A DNA stretch of 64,000 bases from Bacteroidota bacterium (GCA_016868455.1 VGGV01000011.1:23289-87288); one strand, 5' to 3'; positions 16,247-25,475 are shown, counted from the first letter of the stretch. Made by a program: numbers and translations. The notes: generated from the letters alone by a model not told the origin.

Positions 16247-17248
16247 ATGGCCATTTTAAATTTCCAGAAACCTGATAAGATCATCCTGCAAAAAGCAACT
16301 GACTTTGAAGCTCAGTTTGAGTTTCGTCCCCTGGAACCCGGATATGGTGTTACCATTGGCAATGCCCTGCGCCGGGTACTGCTCAGTTCACTGGAAGGAT
16401 ATGCAATCATTGGTGTGAAAATTGAAGGAGTGGATCATGAATTTGCCACTATGCAAGGCATCAGCGAAGATGTGGTGGAGATATTCCTGAACCTGAAGCA
16501 GGTTCGCTTCAAAAAAGTGGTGGATCATGAAGTAGCCAACGAAAAAATCATGCTTTCCATCAAGAACAAAACAGAATTTACTGCGGGCATGATCAGTGAA
16601 GGAACCCATTCTTTTCAGATCATGAACCCCGATCTGCTCATCTGCACCCTGGATTCCTCGGCCCGCATGGATATTGAACTTACCATCGGCAAAGGCCGCG
16701 GTTATGTGCCGGCAGAAGACAATAAGCCAAAAGATGCACCGATGGGCTATATACCTGTTGATGCCATTTTTACCCCTATCAAGAATGTAAAATACACAAT
16801 CGAGAACACCAGGGTGGAACAAAGGACTGACTTTGAAAAGCTGATCATGGAAGTTTCTACCGATGGCACTATTCACCCAGAAGAAGCGGTAAAACAGGCT
16901 TCCAGAATCCTCATCCAGCACCTGATGATCATCACTGACGAGAACATCACCTTCGATAACAAAGAAGAAAAGAAAGAAGACCTGGTGGATGAGCAAACAC
17001 TCCAGCTTCGTAAAGTGCTGAAGACCCCATTGGAAGACCTCGATCTTTCTGTGAGGGCTTTCAACTGCCTGAAAGCTGCCAAAATCAATTCACTGAGTGA
17101 ACTGGTGCAGTACGAGCAGGAGGACCTGATGAAATTCCGCAACTTTGGCCAGAAGTCACTTGCCGAGATTGAACAGGTGCTGACAGAAAGGGGCCTGCAT
17201 TTCGGAATGGATCTTGCCAAGCTGGGAATTGATGCAAATGAAATATAA
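16247..17248 (+). CDS. rpoA: DNA-directed RNA polymerase subunit alpha
   Basis: 333 residues. The N-terminal dimerisation domain shows FEFRPLEPGYGVTIGNALRR and VLLSSLEGYAIIGVKIEGVD; the middle domain YIPVDAIFTPIKNVKYTIEN; then an acidic linker (NKEEKKEDLVDEQ) and the C-terminal domain with helix-hairpin-helix (TPLEDLDLSVRAFNCLKAAK, KFRNFGQKSLAEIEQVLTER). The protein scaffolds RNA polymerase assembly, and its C-terminal domain contacts promoter DNA and activators. A strong terminator follows immediately. Confidence 0.97.
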   Translation: MAILNFQKPDKIILQKATDFEAQFEFRPLEPGYGVTIGNALRRVLLSSLEGYAIIGVKIEGVDHEFATMQGISEDVVEIFLNLKQVRFKKVVDHEVANEKIMLSIKNKTEFTAGMISEGTHSFQIMNPDLLICTLDSSARMDIELTIGKGRGYVPAEDNKPKDAPMGYIPVDAIFTPIKNVKYTIENTRVEQRTDFEKLIMEVSTDGTIHPEEAVKQASRILIQHLMIITDENITFDNKEEKKEDLVDEQTLQLRKVLKTPLEDLDLSVRAFNCLKAAKINSLSELVQYEQEDLMKFRNFGQKSLAEIEQVLTERGLHFGMDLAKLGIDANEI

Positions 17249-17256
17249 CTGAACTG

Positions 17257-17284
17257 CGGCGGCTGAACAGGCCGCCGTTTTTTA
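17257..17284 (+). terminator. Rho-independent terminator after rpoA
   Basis: Perfect 7-bp stem CGGCGGC / GCCGCCG (17257-17263 and 17271-17277), 7-base loop, then seven T. It lies between rpoA and rplQ, so rplQ may depend on read-through or on its own promoter. Confidence 0.85.
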
Positions 17285-17380
17285 TTAAATGTAGGTTGTA
17301 ATTCCTGACACGGTACAACCGATTCTTCAGCTTCGCTCAGAAATAAAGCGGAGAGAAGATAACCTTAAAATTGAAACGTC

Positions 17381-17875
17381 ATGCGTCACGGAGACAAAGT
17401 AAAAAACCTGAGCCGCCCCAAAGCACACAGAGATGCTTTGCTGAGTAACCTGGCCTGCCAGCTGATTGAACACAAGAGAATTGTAACCACCGTTGCCAAG
17501 GCAAAAGCTTTGCGGGTATATGTGGAGCCTCTTATTACGAAGGGGAAAACCAATACCACCCACCAGCGCCGGGTTGTATTCAGCTATTTGCAGGATAAAA
17601 CTGCGGTAACCGAACTGTTCAGCAATGTGGCTGAAAAAGTGGCCGGCCGGCCCGGAGGCTATACCCGTATCATTAAACTGGGAACCCGCCCCGGCGATAA
17701 TGCCGAAACAGCTATGATTGAACTGGTGGATTTCAACGAAATTTACGGAAAGGGTAAAACCGAAGAAAAAGCTCCTGCCAAAAAAACCCGCAGGGCTGGT
17801 GGTAAGAAGAAAGCAGAAACCGGTTCCGAAAAAACTGAAGCACCTGCCGCCGCTGAAGAAAAAGCGGCTGAATAA
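17381..17875 (+). CDS. rplQ: 50S ribosomal protein L17
   Basis: 164 residues. Core: [73 protein letters not shown] Lys/Ala/Glu-rich tail follows from about residue 125 ([20 protein letters not shown]), a C-terminal extension common in Bacteroidota. L17 binds 23S rRNA near the exit tunnel. It is separated from rpoA by a terminator and 130 bases and followed by its own terminator. Confidence 0.96.
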   Translation: MRHGDKVKNLSRPKAHRDALLSNLACQLIEHKRIVTTVAKAKALRVYVEPLITKGKTNTTHQRRVVFSYLQDKTAVTELFSNVAEKVAGRPGGYTRIIKLGTRPGDNAETAMIELVDFNEIYGKGKTEEKAPAKKTRRAGGKKKAETGSEKTEAPAAAEEKAAE

Positions 17876-17900
17876 GACAACACAACATCCCTTAATAAGG

Positions 17901-17931
17901 CCCCCGGTGAAAACCGGGGGTTTTGTTTTTT
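17901..17931 (+). terminator. Rho-independent terminator after rplQ
   Basis: Stem CCCCCGGT / ACCGGGGG with a GAAA tetraloop (17901-17920), followed by TTTTGTTTTTT. It closes the ribosomal cluster before carA. Confidence 0.9.
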
Positions 17932-17990
17932 GTGAAAAAGTAATCGCCGTTAATAACCGACGATTCATTTTATTTGCAAAATATTTCTGC

Positions 17991-19097
17991 ATGACTAATT
18001 CACCGATTCCCGCAGTTTTATTGTTGGCTGATGGTACCCTTGCCCGCGGGCAGGCTTTTGGCGCTGTAGGCACCACTACCGGCGAAATATGCTTTAACAC
18101 CGGTATGACCGGCTACCAGGAAGTGTTTACCGATCCTAGTTACTTCGGGCAGGTACTCATCATGAACAGCGCCCATATCGGTAATTACGGGGTAAAGGAT
18201 GAGGATGTGGAAAGTGATACGGTGAAGATCAGCGGCCTGATCGGCCGAAACCTGGAAGAAGGCTACAGCCGCAAGCTGGCCAAGGGCTCTCTGAACGATT
18301 ATCTGAAGCAACACAAGATCGTTTCGATAGAAGGAGTGGATACAAGGACGCTGGTAGCGCATATCCGCACCAAAGGGGCCATGAACTGCATTATTTCTTC
18401 GGAAACCACCGACATTGAAGCGCTGAAAAAGAAACTGGCCGAAGTGCCTGATATGAACGGGCTGGAACTGGCCAGCAAGGTAAGCACAACAAAAGCCTAT
18501 GAACTGGGCGATAAAAATTCATCCGTCAGAATTGCAGTGATGGATTATGGAGTTAAGAGGAATATTCTTAACTGCATGGTAGAAAGAGGCGCTTATATAA
18601 AAGTGTTTCCTGCAAAAACACCGCTTGAAGAAATCAACCGGTTTGAGCCCAATGGCTATTTTATTTCAAACGGACCCGGCGACCCGGCCCCGATGGACTA
18701 TGCAATCAATACACTGAAACAAATTTTGAAGGAAGAGAAACCCGTGTTTGGTATCTGCCTGGGTCACCAGCTGCTGGCGCTGGCTAATGATATCCCCACT
18801 TTCAAAATGCATCATGGACACCGTGGCCTCAATCACCCCGTGAAGAATAATATTTCCGGCAAATCAGAAATCACAACGCAGAACCATGGTTTTGGGGTAG
18901 ACCCGGAGGCTGTAAGGAAAGCAGCGCATATTGAGGTGACCCATGTAAACCTGAACGACCAGAGTATTGAAGGTATACGGGTAAAAGGCAAACCTGCATT
19001 CTCTGTACAATATCACCCTGAAGCCACCCCCGGCCCGCATGACAGCCGCTACTTGTTTGATGAGTTTCTTCAACTAATCAAGGAGCAAAAGAATTAG
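17991..19097 (+). CDS. carA: Carbamoyl-phosphate synthase small (glutaminase) subunit
   Basis: 368 residues from the ATG at 17991 (MTNSPIPAVLLLADGTLARG); the frame is open further upstream through rplQ, but that part is not family-like. The N-terminal domain shows GEICFNTGMTGYQEVFTDPS. The C-terminal class I amidotransferase domain has the nucleophile elbow FGICLGHQL (Cys 256) and the catalytic His in QYHPEATPGPHD. It hydrolyses glutamine and passes ammonia to CarB for arginine and pyrimidine synthesis. carB is not in the window. Adjacency to rplQ is common in this phylum. Confidence 0.96.
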   Translation: MTNSPIPAVLLLADGTLARGQAFGAVGTTTGEICFNTGMTGYQEVFTDPSYFGQVLIMNSAHIGNYGVKDEDVESDTVKISGLIGRNLEEGYSRKLAKGSLNDYLKQHKIVSIEGVDTRTLVAHIRTKGAMNCIISSETTDIEALKKKLAEVPDMNGLELASKVSTTKAYELGDKNSSVRIAVMDYGVKRNILNCMVERGAYIKVFPAKTPLEEINRFEPNGYFISNGPGDPAPMDYAINTLKQILKEEKPVFGICLGHQLLALANDIPTFKMHHGHRGLNHPVKNNISGKSEITTQNHGFGVDPEAVRKAAHIEVTHVNLNDQSIEGIRVKGKPAFSVQYHPEATPGPHDSRYLFDEFLQLIKEQKN

Positions 19098-19103
19098 TAT
19101 TTA

Positions 19104-19173
19104 CCACAGATTACACATATTCTTTTTCACAGATAACACTGTGTCGTCTGTGTTTAATCAGTGTTATCTGTGG
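19104..19173. repeat. Long inverted repeat between carA and aroQ
   Basis: A perfect 14-bp inverted repeat, CACAGATAACACTG (19128-19141) and CAGTGTTATCTGTG (19159-19172), with an outer pair CCACAGA (19104-19110) and TCTGTGG (19167-19173). It can fold as a long hairpin. It is not followed by a T run long enough for a normal terminator. It is probably a dispersed repeat. Confidence 0.7.
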
Positions 19174-19192
19174 TTTTATTTATATTCGAAGT

Positions 19193-19612
19193 ATGAAAAT
19201 CGCCATTGTCAACGGCCCTAACCTGAACCTGCTTGGTAAAAGGGAAACCGATATTTACGGCAATATGCCCTTTGAGCAGTTTCTGGAATTCCTGAAAAGA
19301 AAATATCCCCATGTTGAGCTCAGCTATTTTCAAAGTAATGTGGAAGGCGAACTGATCAATGAACTGCAGCGGACAGGATTTGAGTGTGATGGAATAGTAC
19401 TGAACCCCGGCGGGTACACACATACGTCCGTGGCTATTGGCGATGCCGTTGCCGCCATTAAAGCACCCGTGGTGGAAGTGCATATCTCCAATGTGCAGGC
19501 AAGAGAGGATTTTCGAAAACTGTCGCATGTAAGCGGTAAGGCAGCCGGCAGTATTTTCGGACTTGGGCTGAAGGGTTATGAACTGGCGATTGACTACCTG
19601 CTCTCCCGGTAA
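19193..19612 (+). CDS. aroQ: 3-dehydroquinate dehydratase, type II
   Basis: 139 residues, the normal type II length. Removes water from 3-dehydroquinate in the shikimate pathway and assembles as a dodecamer. Signature segments: NGPNLNLLGKRETDIYG (with the active-site Tyr in DIYG and Arg in KRE), LNPGGYTHTSVAIGDAV (His and Asn), EVHISNVQAREDFRK (catalytic His). Since chorismate made by this pathway feeds tryptophan synthesis, its intactness contrasts with the broken trp locus in this window. It stands alone after an inverted repeat. Confidence 0.96.
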   Translation: MKIAIVNGPNLNLLGKRETDIYGNMPFEQFLEFLKRKYPHVELSYFQSNVEGELINELQRTGFECDGIVLNPGGYTHTSVAIGDAVAAIKAPVVEVHISNVQAREDFRKLSHVSGKAAGSIFGLGLKGYELAIDYLLSR

Positions 19613-19674
19613 TTGAGCTGATGCAGATCAGTTATTACGATAAGAATTATCAATACCTGCCATTGATGCGTCAA

Positions 19675-19682
19675 TAGCTTTG
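19675..19682 (+). promoter_or_regulatory. Candidate -7 promoter box
   Basis: TAGCTTTG matches TAnnTTTG and is followed by CAGGGCG, 20 bases before the CoA-transferase ATG. No good -33 box was found. Confidence 0.4.
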
Positions 19683-19701
19683 CAGGGCGAAATTATCAGT
19701 T

Positions 19702-20970
19702 ATGTATAAATCAGCCGGGGAGGCGTTATCTGTTGTTCAGTCGGGGCACCGTGTATTTGTACAGGGCAGCGCCCAAACACCCCTGTATTTATTGAGAGAA
19801 TTAGCCAAAAGGGCTGCAGAACTCCGCAATGTTGAGCTCAATTTCATTACGGTGCATGGCGATATTGAACTGGATAAACCGGAATATGAGGAATCATTTT
19901 ATATCAACTGCATGTTTGTTTCTCAGTCGGTACGGCAGGCAGTAAATGAGGGCAGGGCGGATTATATTCCTGTTTTCCTGAGCGATATTCCTGATTTGTT
20001 CCGCCGCCAGATGAAAATTGATGTAGCGCTGGTGCAGGTATCACCGCCGGATGAGCATGGTTATTGCTCGCTGGGTGTATCGGTGGATATTGCCCGCAGT
20101 GCGGTAAACACGGCGACATATATTATTGCGCAGATCAATCCCCGGGTGCCGAGAACACATGGCGACAGTCTGGTGCACATCAGGCGGTTCGGTTCTATGG
20201 TATATTATGAAGAAGAGTTGCCGGAAATGGATTATGGCGCCAAAGTGGGCGCAGATGAACTGAAGATTGGGCGGCTGATAGCCGGGCTGGTAGAAGACGG
20301 AAGCACTTTGCAGATGGGAATCGGCACCATTCCCGATGCTGTATTAAAATCACTCAATTCTCATAAGAACTTAGGTGTGCATACAGAGATGTGCAGCGAT
20401 GGCATCATTGACCTGTTTGACATGGATATTATTAACAATTCGCAGAAAAAAATACATCCGAATAAAACGGTTACCGGTTTTGCGGTAGGAACCCGGAGGC
20501 TTTATGATTATGTGGATGATAACCCCGCTTTTGTTTTCCTGGATATTGATTATGTGAATGATCCTCATGTTATCCGCCGCAATCCCAAAGTGGTGGCCAT
20601 TAACAGCGCCATTGAGGTGGATATCACCGGCCAGGTATGCGCTGATTCAATCGGCACCACCCAATACAGCGGCATTGGGGGGCAAATGGATTTTATGCGG
20701 GGCGCTGCGCTGAGTGAAGGAGGCAAACCCATCATTGCATTAACCAGCCGAACGGCTAAGGGAGTAAACCGCATTGTTCCCTTTCTGAAAGCCGGGGCAG
20801 GTGTGGTTACCACCCGTGGTCATATCCATTATGTGATTACCGAGTATGGAGTTGCTTATTTGTTTGGCAAAAACCTGAGGCAAAGAGCAAAGGAGCTGAT
20901 TGACATTGCCCACCCCGATGACCGTGAGATGCTGGAAAAAGCCTGCTTTGAACGATTCCACCGTTTTTAG
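19702..20970 (+). CDS. Acetyl-CoA hydrolase/transferase family protein (4-hydroxybutyrate CoA-transferase-like)
   Basis: 422 residues. Family I CoA-transferases move CoA between acyl groups through a glutamyl-CoA intermediate. The likely catalytic glutamate is in GVHTEMCSDGIIDLFD (about residues 227-242), preceded by the oxyanion region TLQMGIGTIPDAVL; the C-terminal part has YSGIGGQMDFMRGAALSEGG and VVTTRGHIHYVITEYGVA. The N-terminal half carries RVFVQGSAQTP and the PPDEHGYCSLG segment. Acyl specificity cannot be read from sequence; acetate, propionate and 4-hydroxybutyrate are all possible. It ends in TAG. Confidence 0.88.
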   Translation: MYKSAGEALSVVQSGHRVFVQGSAQTPLYLLRELAKRAAELRNVELNFITVHGDIELDKPEYEESFYINCMFVSQSVRQAVNEGRADYIPVFLSDIPDLFRRQMKIDVALVQVSPPDEHGYCSLGVSVDIARSAVNTATYIIAQINPRVPRTHGDSLVHIRRFGSMVYYEEELPEMDYGAKVGADELKIGRLIAGLVEDGSTLQMGIGTIPDAVLKSLNSHKNLGVHTEMCSDGIIDLFDMDIINNSQKKIHPNKTVTGFAVGTRRLYDYVDDNPAFVFLDIDYVNDPHVIRRNPKVVAINSAIEVDITGQVCADSIGTTQYSGIGGQMDFMRGAALSEGGKPIIALTSRTAKGVNRIVPFLKAGAGVVTTRGHIHYVITEYGVAYLFGKNLRQRAKELIDIAHPDDREMLEKACFERFHRF

Positions 20971-21061
20971 GCAACTTTTTTAAGGGAAGGCATATTTCCG
21001 GATGTGAAGTATCTGAAGTATCTTTAATCCGCAACCAGGGTCGCATCCAAAACCAGTCATT

Positions 21062-22417
21062 ATGAGAAAATTCCTGTTCCTTCTTCCCGTTTTTTTTACC
21101 GTCACATCTTTTGCCCAAAAATTATCACCGGTTCAGATCGCTGAACGAAATAAACCCGGCACCGTAATGATACTGGCCACTTTTAAAGGAACTGTAACAG
21201 CCATTCAACCCATTATTGATGAAGCAGGTGTTCAGCAACTGGCTATGCAAACAAGGCAGGACCTTGAAGCTGCGGGTACATTTACAACCGATCTTTTCTG
21301 GACCACATATATCAAGGCTTTTTGTCAGAACATTGACAAATACATGATGCGGGGAACAGAAAGGGTTTCAAAAGAGCTCAATACTACCATGGTTGGCTCC
21401 GGGTTCATCGTTACACCCAATGGATATGTTATTACCAATGCTCATGTGGTGGATGAAAACGATGAGACTACCAAACAGAGTTTTGCAGATCAGGCTTTCC
21501 AGGAAACTATGGATGCCGATGCCAAAGAACTGGAAAAAAGTATGGACCGGGAACTGACAGAAGATGAGAGAAAAGATCTTACCAATGCCAATGCCTGGTA
21601 TTTTTCACAAACACTGGAAGTGGGCAGAATTGACAAAGAGTTCAGCGTGGTGCTGGGTATTTCCGGTAAAGGCGGGAAGATAGAGCCGATGAACATACCG
21701 GCTAGCCTGGTAACCAAAGGAGCTGCCATACCCGGTAAAGATGTGGCGATTTTAAAACTGACTAAAAAACATGAATACCCTACTATCCGGGTGGGAGATG
21801 ATAAGGAAATGAGAGTGGGAGACCAGGTATATGTACTGGGATACCCGGCAGTGGCCACTTTTCATCCGCTTATTTCAGAGGAATCTATTTCAGAAGCCAC
21901 ACTGACCAGGGGGCTTGTAAGCGCCAAAAAAAATATGAAAGACGGATGGGAGGTACTGCAGACCGATGCCTCCATCACTCACGGCAACAGCGGCGGCCCG
22001 GTAATGAATGAATACGGTGAAGTGATCGGCCTGGCCACTTTTGGCAGCATTGACCAGCAGCGGGGGCAGGAAGTGCAGGGCATGAACTTTATTGTGCCGG
22101 TTACCATTGTAAAAGAATTTATCCGAAAGGCCAAAATACAGCCGGATATGAGCGAGATATCACTGGTTTATGAAGAAGCGCTGGACCTGTATGATGCTGA
22201 GCGCTATAAAAAAGCCCTGGCAAAATTTGATGAGGTAAAAGAAATGAACCCTTCTTTTCCTTTTATTGATAAATATATCGGCAAAACGGAAAAGAATATT
22301 GAAAAAGGGCTTGCCCGTGAGCCTAAGGATATGACGATGTATTATTATATCGGTGGTGGAGCGCTGGTGCTGGTGTTGCTGTTCCTTATTTTCCGGAAGA
22401 AAAGGGAAAAAGTCTGA
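21062..22417 (+). CDS. Secreted trypsin-like serine protease with C-terminal membrane anchor
   Basis: 451 residues. Signal peptide about 1-19 (MRKFLFLLPVFFTVTSFAQ). The protease domain has the full triad: His 128 in VITNAHVVDEND, Asp 227 in GKDVAILKL, Ser 310 in THGNSGGPVMNEYG. An unusually long insert with many acidic residues (FQETMDADAKELEKSMDREL) separates His and Asp. No PDZ domain follows, unlike HtrA/DegP; instead there is a TPR-like helical pair (EALDLYDAERYKKALAKFDE) and a C-terminal transmembrane helix ending in Lys/Arg (LVLVLLFLIFRKKREKV). It probably acts in the periplasm, anchored in the inner membrane. The gene at 22435 follows after 17 bases. Confidence 0.85.
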   Translation: MRKFLFLLPVFFTVTSFAQKLSPVQIAERNKPGTVMILATFKGTVTAIQPIIDEAGVQQLAMQTRQDLEAAGTFTTDLFWTTYIKAFCQNIDKYMMRGTERVSKELNTTMVGSGFIVTPNGYVITNAHVVDENDETTKQSFADQAFQETMDADAKELEKSMDRELTEDERKDLTNANAWYFSQTLEVGRIDKEFSVVLGISGKGGKIEPMNIPASLVTKGAAIPGKDVAILKLTKKHEYPTIRVGDDKEMRVGDQVYVLGYPAVATFHPLISEESISEATLTRGLVSAKKNMKDGWEVLQTDASITHGNSGGPVMNEYGEVIGLATFGSIDQQRGQEVQGMNFIVPVTIVKEFIRKAKIQPDMSEISLVYEEALDLYDAERYKKALAKFDEVKEMNPSFPFIDKYIGKTEKNIEKGLAREPKDMTMYYYIGGGALVLVLLFLIFRKKREKV

Positions 22418-22434
22418 TATTAACAATTACATCA

Positions 22435-22860
22435 ATGAACAAGAAACTGAGCATAAGGCAAAGGCTTGTCATCTGCTCAGTTTTTTTATATGCTATCGCC
22501 TGTGCCTACCCCATCTTCCGGGAAGATGATTATACGGGCATAACAGCTTTATTGCGGGGATGGATAGGAGTCGTGGGTGGCGTTTCACCAGTATTCTTAT
22601 CATGGCTGGCTAATATTGCCTATTTCATAGCCCTTTTAGTGCCTGCCCGCAGTAGAACAATCAAAATTGGGTGTTCCATAGCGTCACTTCTGCTGGGATT
22701 GAGTTTCTTGGCGGTAAAAGAAATTCCTTTTGATGAAGGAGGCTCAAATCTTGATGTATCTCCCGGCATTGCTTTTTATTTCTGGATGGCGGGTTTTAGT
22801 ATGCTTTACTGTTCACATTTTTTTATCAAAGAAAACACCGGAGGTAAAGCCGGCGGTTAA
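22435..22860 (+). CDS. Small integral membrane protein, unknown
   Basis: 141 residues with four predicted membrane segments (about 10-27, 40-55, 58-72/80-95, 108-125). The start MNKKLSIRQRLVICSVFLYA is not a cleavable signal. It is rich in hydrophobic residues, with an acidic loop (KEIPFDEGGSNLDVSPG). I do not recognise the family. It lies 17 bases after the trypsin-like protease, so the two are likely co-transcribed and possibly functionally linked. Confidence 0.6.
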   Translation: MNKKLSIRQRLVICSVFLYAIACAYPIFREDDYTGITALLRGWIGVVGGVSPVFLSWLANIAYFIALLVPARSRTIKIGCSIASLLLGLSFLAVKEIPFDEGGSNLDVSPGIAFYFWMAGFSMLYCSHFFIKENTGGKAGG

Positions 22861-22865
22861 AAACG

Positions 22866-25475
22866 CTACTGATCATCCACTTTCACCCCAGGCGCCGGGG
22901 AATGTTTTTGTTTTTCCATTTTCTTTTTTATCCATTCCGGGTCCTTGCGCTGCATTTGTATATCATCGAGTTTGGCAACAAACAGGCTGCGGCCATGTGT
23001 GGCCAGCACAATTTCATTTTCCCTTGATTGAATGGCGATATCATGCACCGGAACAGATTGCGGCATGCCGCCATTCCAGATCATGAAGGTATTACCCATA
23101 TCAAAACTTACATAAAGGCCGCCATCCGTTCCAGCATAAATTATGTTTTCATCTTTCGGGTCTTCTTTTACAACATTGATTGGTTCAAATGGAAGTTCTT
23201 TACCTATTTGTTTCCATGTTATACCATAATCTTCGCTTACATAGAGGTAAGGGGCAAAGTTATCATATCGGTAGCCGTTTAATGAAACATACAGCCTGCC
23301 TTCTTTATGTTGTGAGGCAGTAACCCGGCTTACCCAGAGTTTGTTTGTTTCAAGCTTTAAATATTGAGTAACGTCACGGCTTTTTCTTTTTTTAGTATCT
23401 GGAGGTATTGCTGTTTGGTTCAGTTGTTCCCAGCTATAGCCACCATCATAAGAACGGTGAATATTCCCATCGTCAGTACCGGTATATATCAAACCAAACC
23501 GGAGCGGCGATTCAGAAATAGTGGTGGTAGTGCCATAAGGAACATTACCCGGCACTCTTCCATTGGTAAGGTCGCTGCTCATGGCGATCATGGTATCGCC
23601 TTTGTTTAATGATCTGTAGAGCCGGTTAGCGCCAAAATAAAGCACATCCTGGTTATGTTTGCTTAGCAGGATAGGTGACTGCCAGTTGAAGCGAAGCGGT
23701 TTTTCTCCCAACTCATGCTGCGGGCGGATGAATTTTTGTCCACCCCGCTGGTTTTTGTTGTAGCGGCTGTAAACACCAAACTGCGAACCGGAATATACAG
23801 TTGCATTATCCCTTGTATCCACTTGTGCATGCATACCATCACCGCCATTAATACCCCGGTAAGCATACTGACCATTATCAATCCAGCCAATATCTTCCTT
23901 ATGCGTGGACGGCCCCCACCAGCTTCCATTGTCCTGAAGTCCGCCATAAACGTTATACGGTTTTGCATCGTCAACAGTAATTGCATAAAACTGTCCCACA
24001 GGCGGTGTATTGGCCTTAAACCAGTTTTCGCCGTTATCATAAGTGATGTTGGCGCCGCCGTCGTTACCATTAATGAGATGCGAATCTTTTTTGGGGTTTA
24101 CCCAAAGGGCATGATGGTCAGCATGCACATTGCCCTTGTCAATCGTTTTGAATGTTTGGCCCCCGTCGGTTGACATTTGAGCAAAGAAACCAAGGATGAA
24201 AACCTTATCCGGGTTATAGTGAGAAGTATAGATCTTGGCGAAATAATAACCATAGGTGTTGAAGATACCAATGGGTTTATCATGGGTTTTTTTCCAGCTT
24301 GTTCCGCCGTCTTCGCTCTTGTACACCTCACAACCGTAGATGCCGGTATTTTGAAAGCCATCATCACTGTCCAGGTAATCCCAGAGTTCAGTTGGTTTTA
24401 ATTTATCGGCCGCCACCATTTCCTTTACATTCTGCGCATTGTATTTTCTCAGAAAGCCGTTTTTTCGCAGAAATGTATCAAGCAGGTTATTTTTCAGCGC
24501 CGCAAATTGTTCTTTGGTGATATTCCTGAAATCCTCTTTTTTGTAAAGCGTATCATTTTTTTTGGCTGTATCCGGTTTGGGATTGTTGTTATCCACCACA
24601 GCCCAAACGATTTTGGGGTTTTGGGGATAGACAGCTATACCCATACGGCCGATTTTTTCACCCGTCATAAAACCCGAACCAGCTCCGGAAACCATGCTCC
24701 AGGTTTCGCCGCCATCGCTGCTTTTGTAAATGCCGCTGCTCTTGCCGCTTTCCTCAAACTTCCAGGCACGGCGGGTGCGGTACCACATGGCTGCATAAAT
24801 TTCCAAAGGATTCGCAGGGTTGATGTCCAGATCCACACAGCCGGTGTTATCATCCACATACAAAGTTTGTTTCCATGTTTTGCCGCCGTCGGTGGTTTTG
24901 TAAACGCCTCTTTCTTTATTGGGAGAATACAAATGGCCCAGCACCGCCACCCAGGCGATATTATCATTGGCTGGGTGCAATTGTACTTTACCGATATGGT
25001 GCGATTCGGGCAGGCCGAGATATTCCCAATTCTTTCCATTGTCGCTGCTTTTATAAATTCCGGTACCTGCATAAGAGGAGCGGCTGCTGTTCACTTCACC
25101 GCTGCCAACCCAGATAATTCTTTTAGTCCAGTTCACAGCGATATCGCCGATAAAGAGCATGTCAAGGTTATCCATAACTGGGGTAAAACTCTGCCCGTTG
25201 TTGGTGGTGTGCCAGAGCCCGCCGGTGGCATAGGCAACATAAAACTCAGTAGGTTCGTCAGGGTTTACATCCACATCCACCACCCGGCCGCTCATAATGG
25301 TGGGGCCAATGCTGCGGAATTTAATGTCATTGAGCGGGGAAAGGGTCTGCAGTTTACGACGCAGGTCAAGCCCCTGCATCCGTTCACCTGCCGGCGTGGG
25401 ATTGGGCTGCGGGAAAACAACGACGCAAAAATGCAGGAATAAAGCTGTAAAGGCGCTTTTTAACAGGCGGAACAT
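22866..25475 (-). CDS. Secreted BNR/sortilin-type beta-propeller protein (glycosyl-hydrolase-like)
   Basis: 869 residues with a signal peptide (MFRLLKSAFTALFLHFCVVV). Most of the chain is made of BNR/Asp-box repeats of the S-x-D-x-G-x-x-W type (KSSDNGKNWEYL, KTTDGGKTWKQT, KSSDGGETWSMV, KSEDGGTSWKKT, MSTDGGQTFKTI, RSYDGGYSWEQL, VSEDYGITWKQI, VSFDMGNTFMIW), arranged as two sortilin/VPS10-type propellers. Such proteins in Bacteroidota are annotated as glycosyl hydrolases, but no catalytic residues are identifiable, so only the fold is supported. It ends 6 bases from the convergent membrane-protein gene. Confidence 0.85.
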   Translation of the reverse strand: MFRLLKSAFTALFLHFCVVVFPQPNPTPAGERMQGLDLRRKLQTLSPLNDIKFRSIGPTIMSGRVVDVDVNPDEPTEFYVAYATGGLWHTTNNGQSFTPVMDNLDMLFIGDIAVNWTKRIIWVGSGEVNSSRSSYAGTGIYKSSDNGKNWEYLGLPESHHIGKVQLHPANDNIAWVAVLGHLYSPNKERGVYKTTDGGKTWKQTLYVDDNTGCVDLDINPANPLEIYAAMWYRTRRAWKFEESGKSSGIYKSSDGGETWSMVSGAGSGFMTGEKIGRMGIAVYPQNPKIVWAVVDNNNPKPDTAKKNDTLYKKEDFRNITKEQFAALKNNLLDTFLRKNGFLRKYNAQNVKEMVAADKLKPTELWDYLDSDDGFQNTGIYGCEVYKSEDGGTSWKKTHDKPIGIFNTYGYYFAKIYTSHYNPDKVFILGFFAQMSTDGGQTFKTIDKGNVHADHHALWVNPKKDSHLINGNDGGANITYDNGENWFKANTPPVGQFYAITVDDAKPYNVYGGLQDNGSWWGPSTHKEDIGWIDNGQYAYRGINGGDGMHAQVDTRDNATVYSGSQFGVYSRYNKNQRGGQKFIRPQHELGEKPLRFNWQSPILLSKHNQDVLYFGANRLYRSLNKGDTMIAMSSDLTNGRVPGNVPYGTTTTISESPLRFGLIYTGTDDGNIHRSYDGGYSWEQLNQTAIPPDTKKRKSRDVTQYLKLETNKLWVSRVTASQHKEGRLYVSLNGYRYDNFAPYLYVSEDYGITWKQIGKELPFEPINVVKEDPKDENIIYAGTDGGLYVSFDMGNTFMIWNGGMPQSVPVHDIAIQSRENEIVLATHGRSLFVAKLDDIQMQRKDPEWIKKKMEKQKHSPAPGVKVDDQ

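Noticed and set aside
24507..25442. A 311-codon open frame on the plus strand opposite the BNR-propeller gene.
   Set aside because: It lies entirely antisense to a gene with clear repeats and has no family features or upstream signals; it is a shadow of codon bias.
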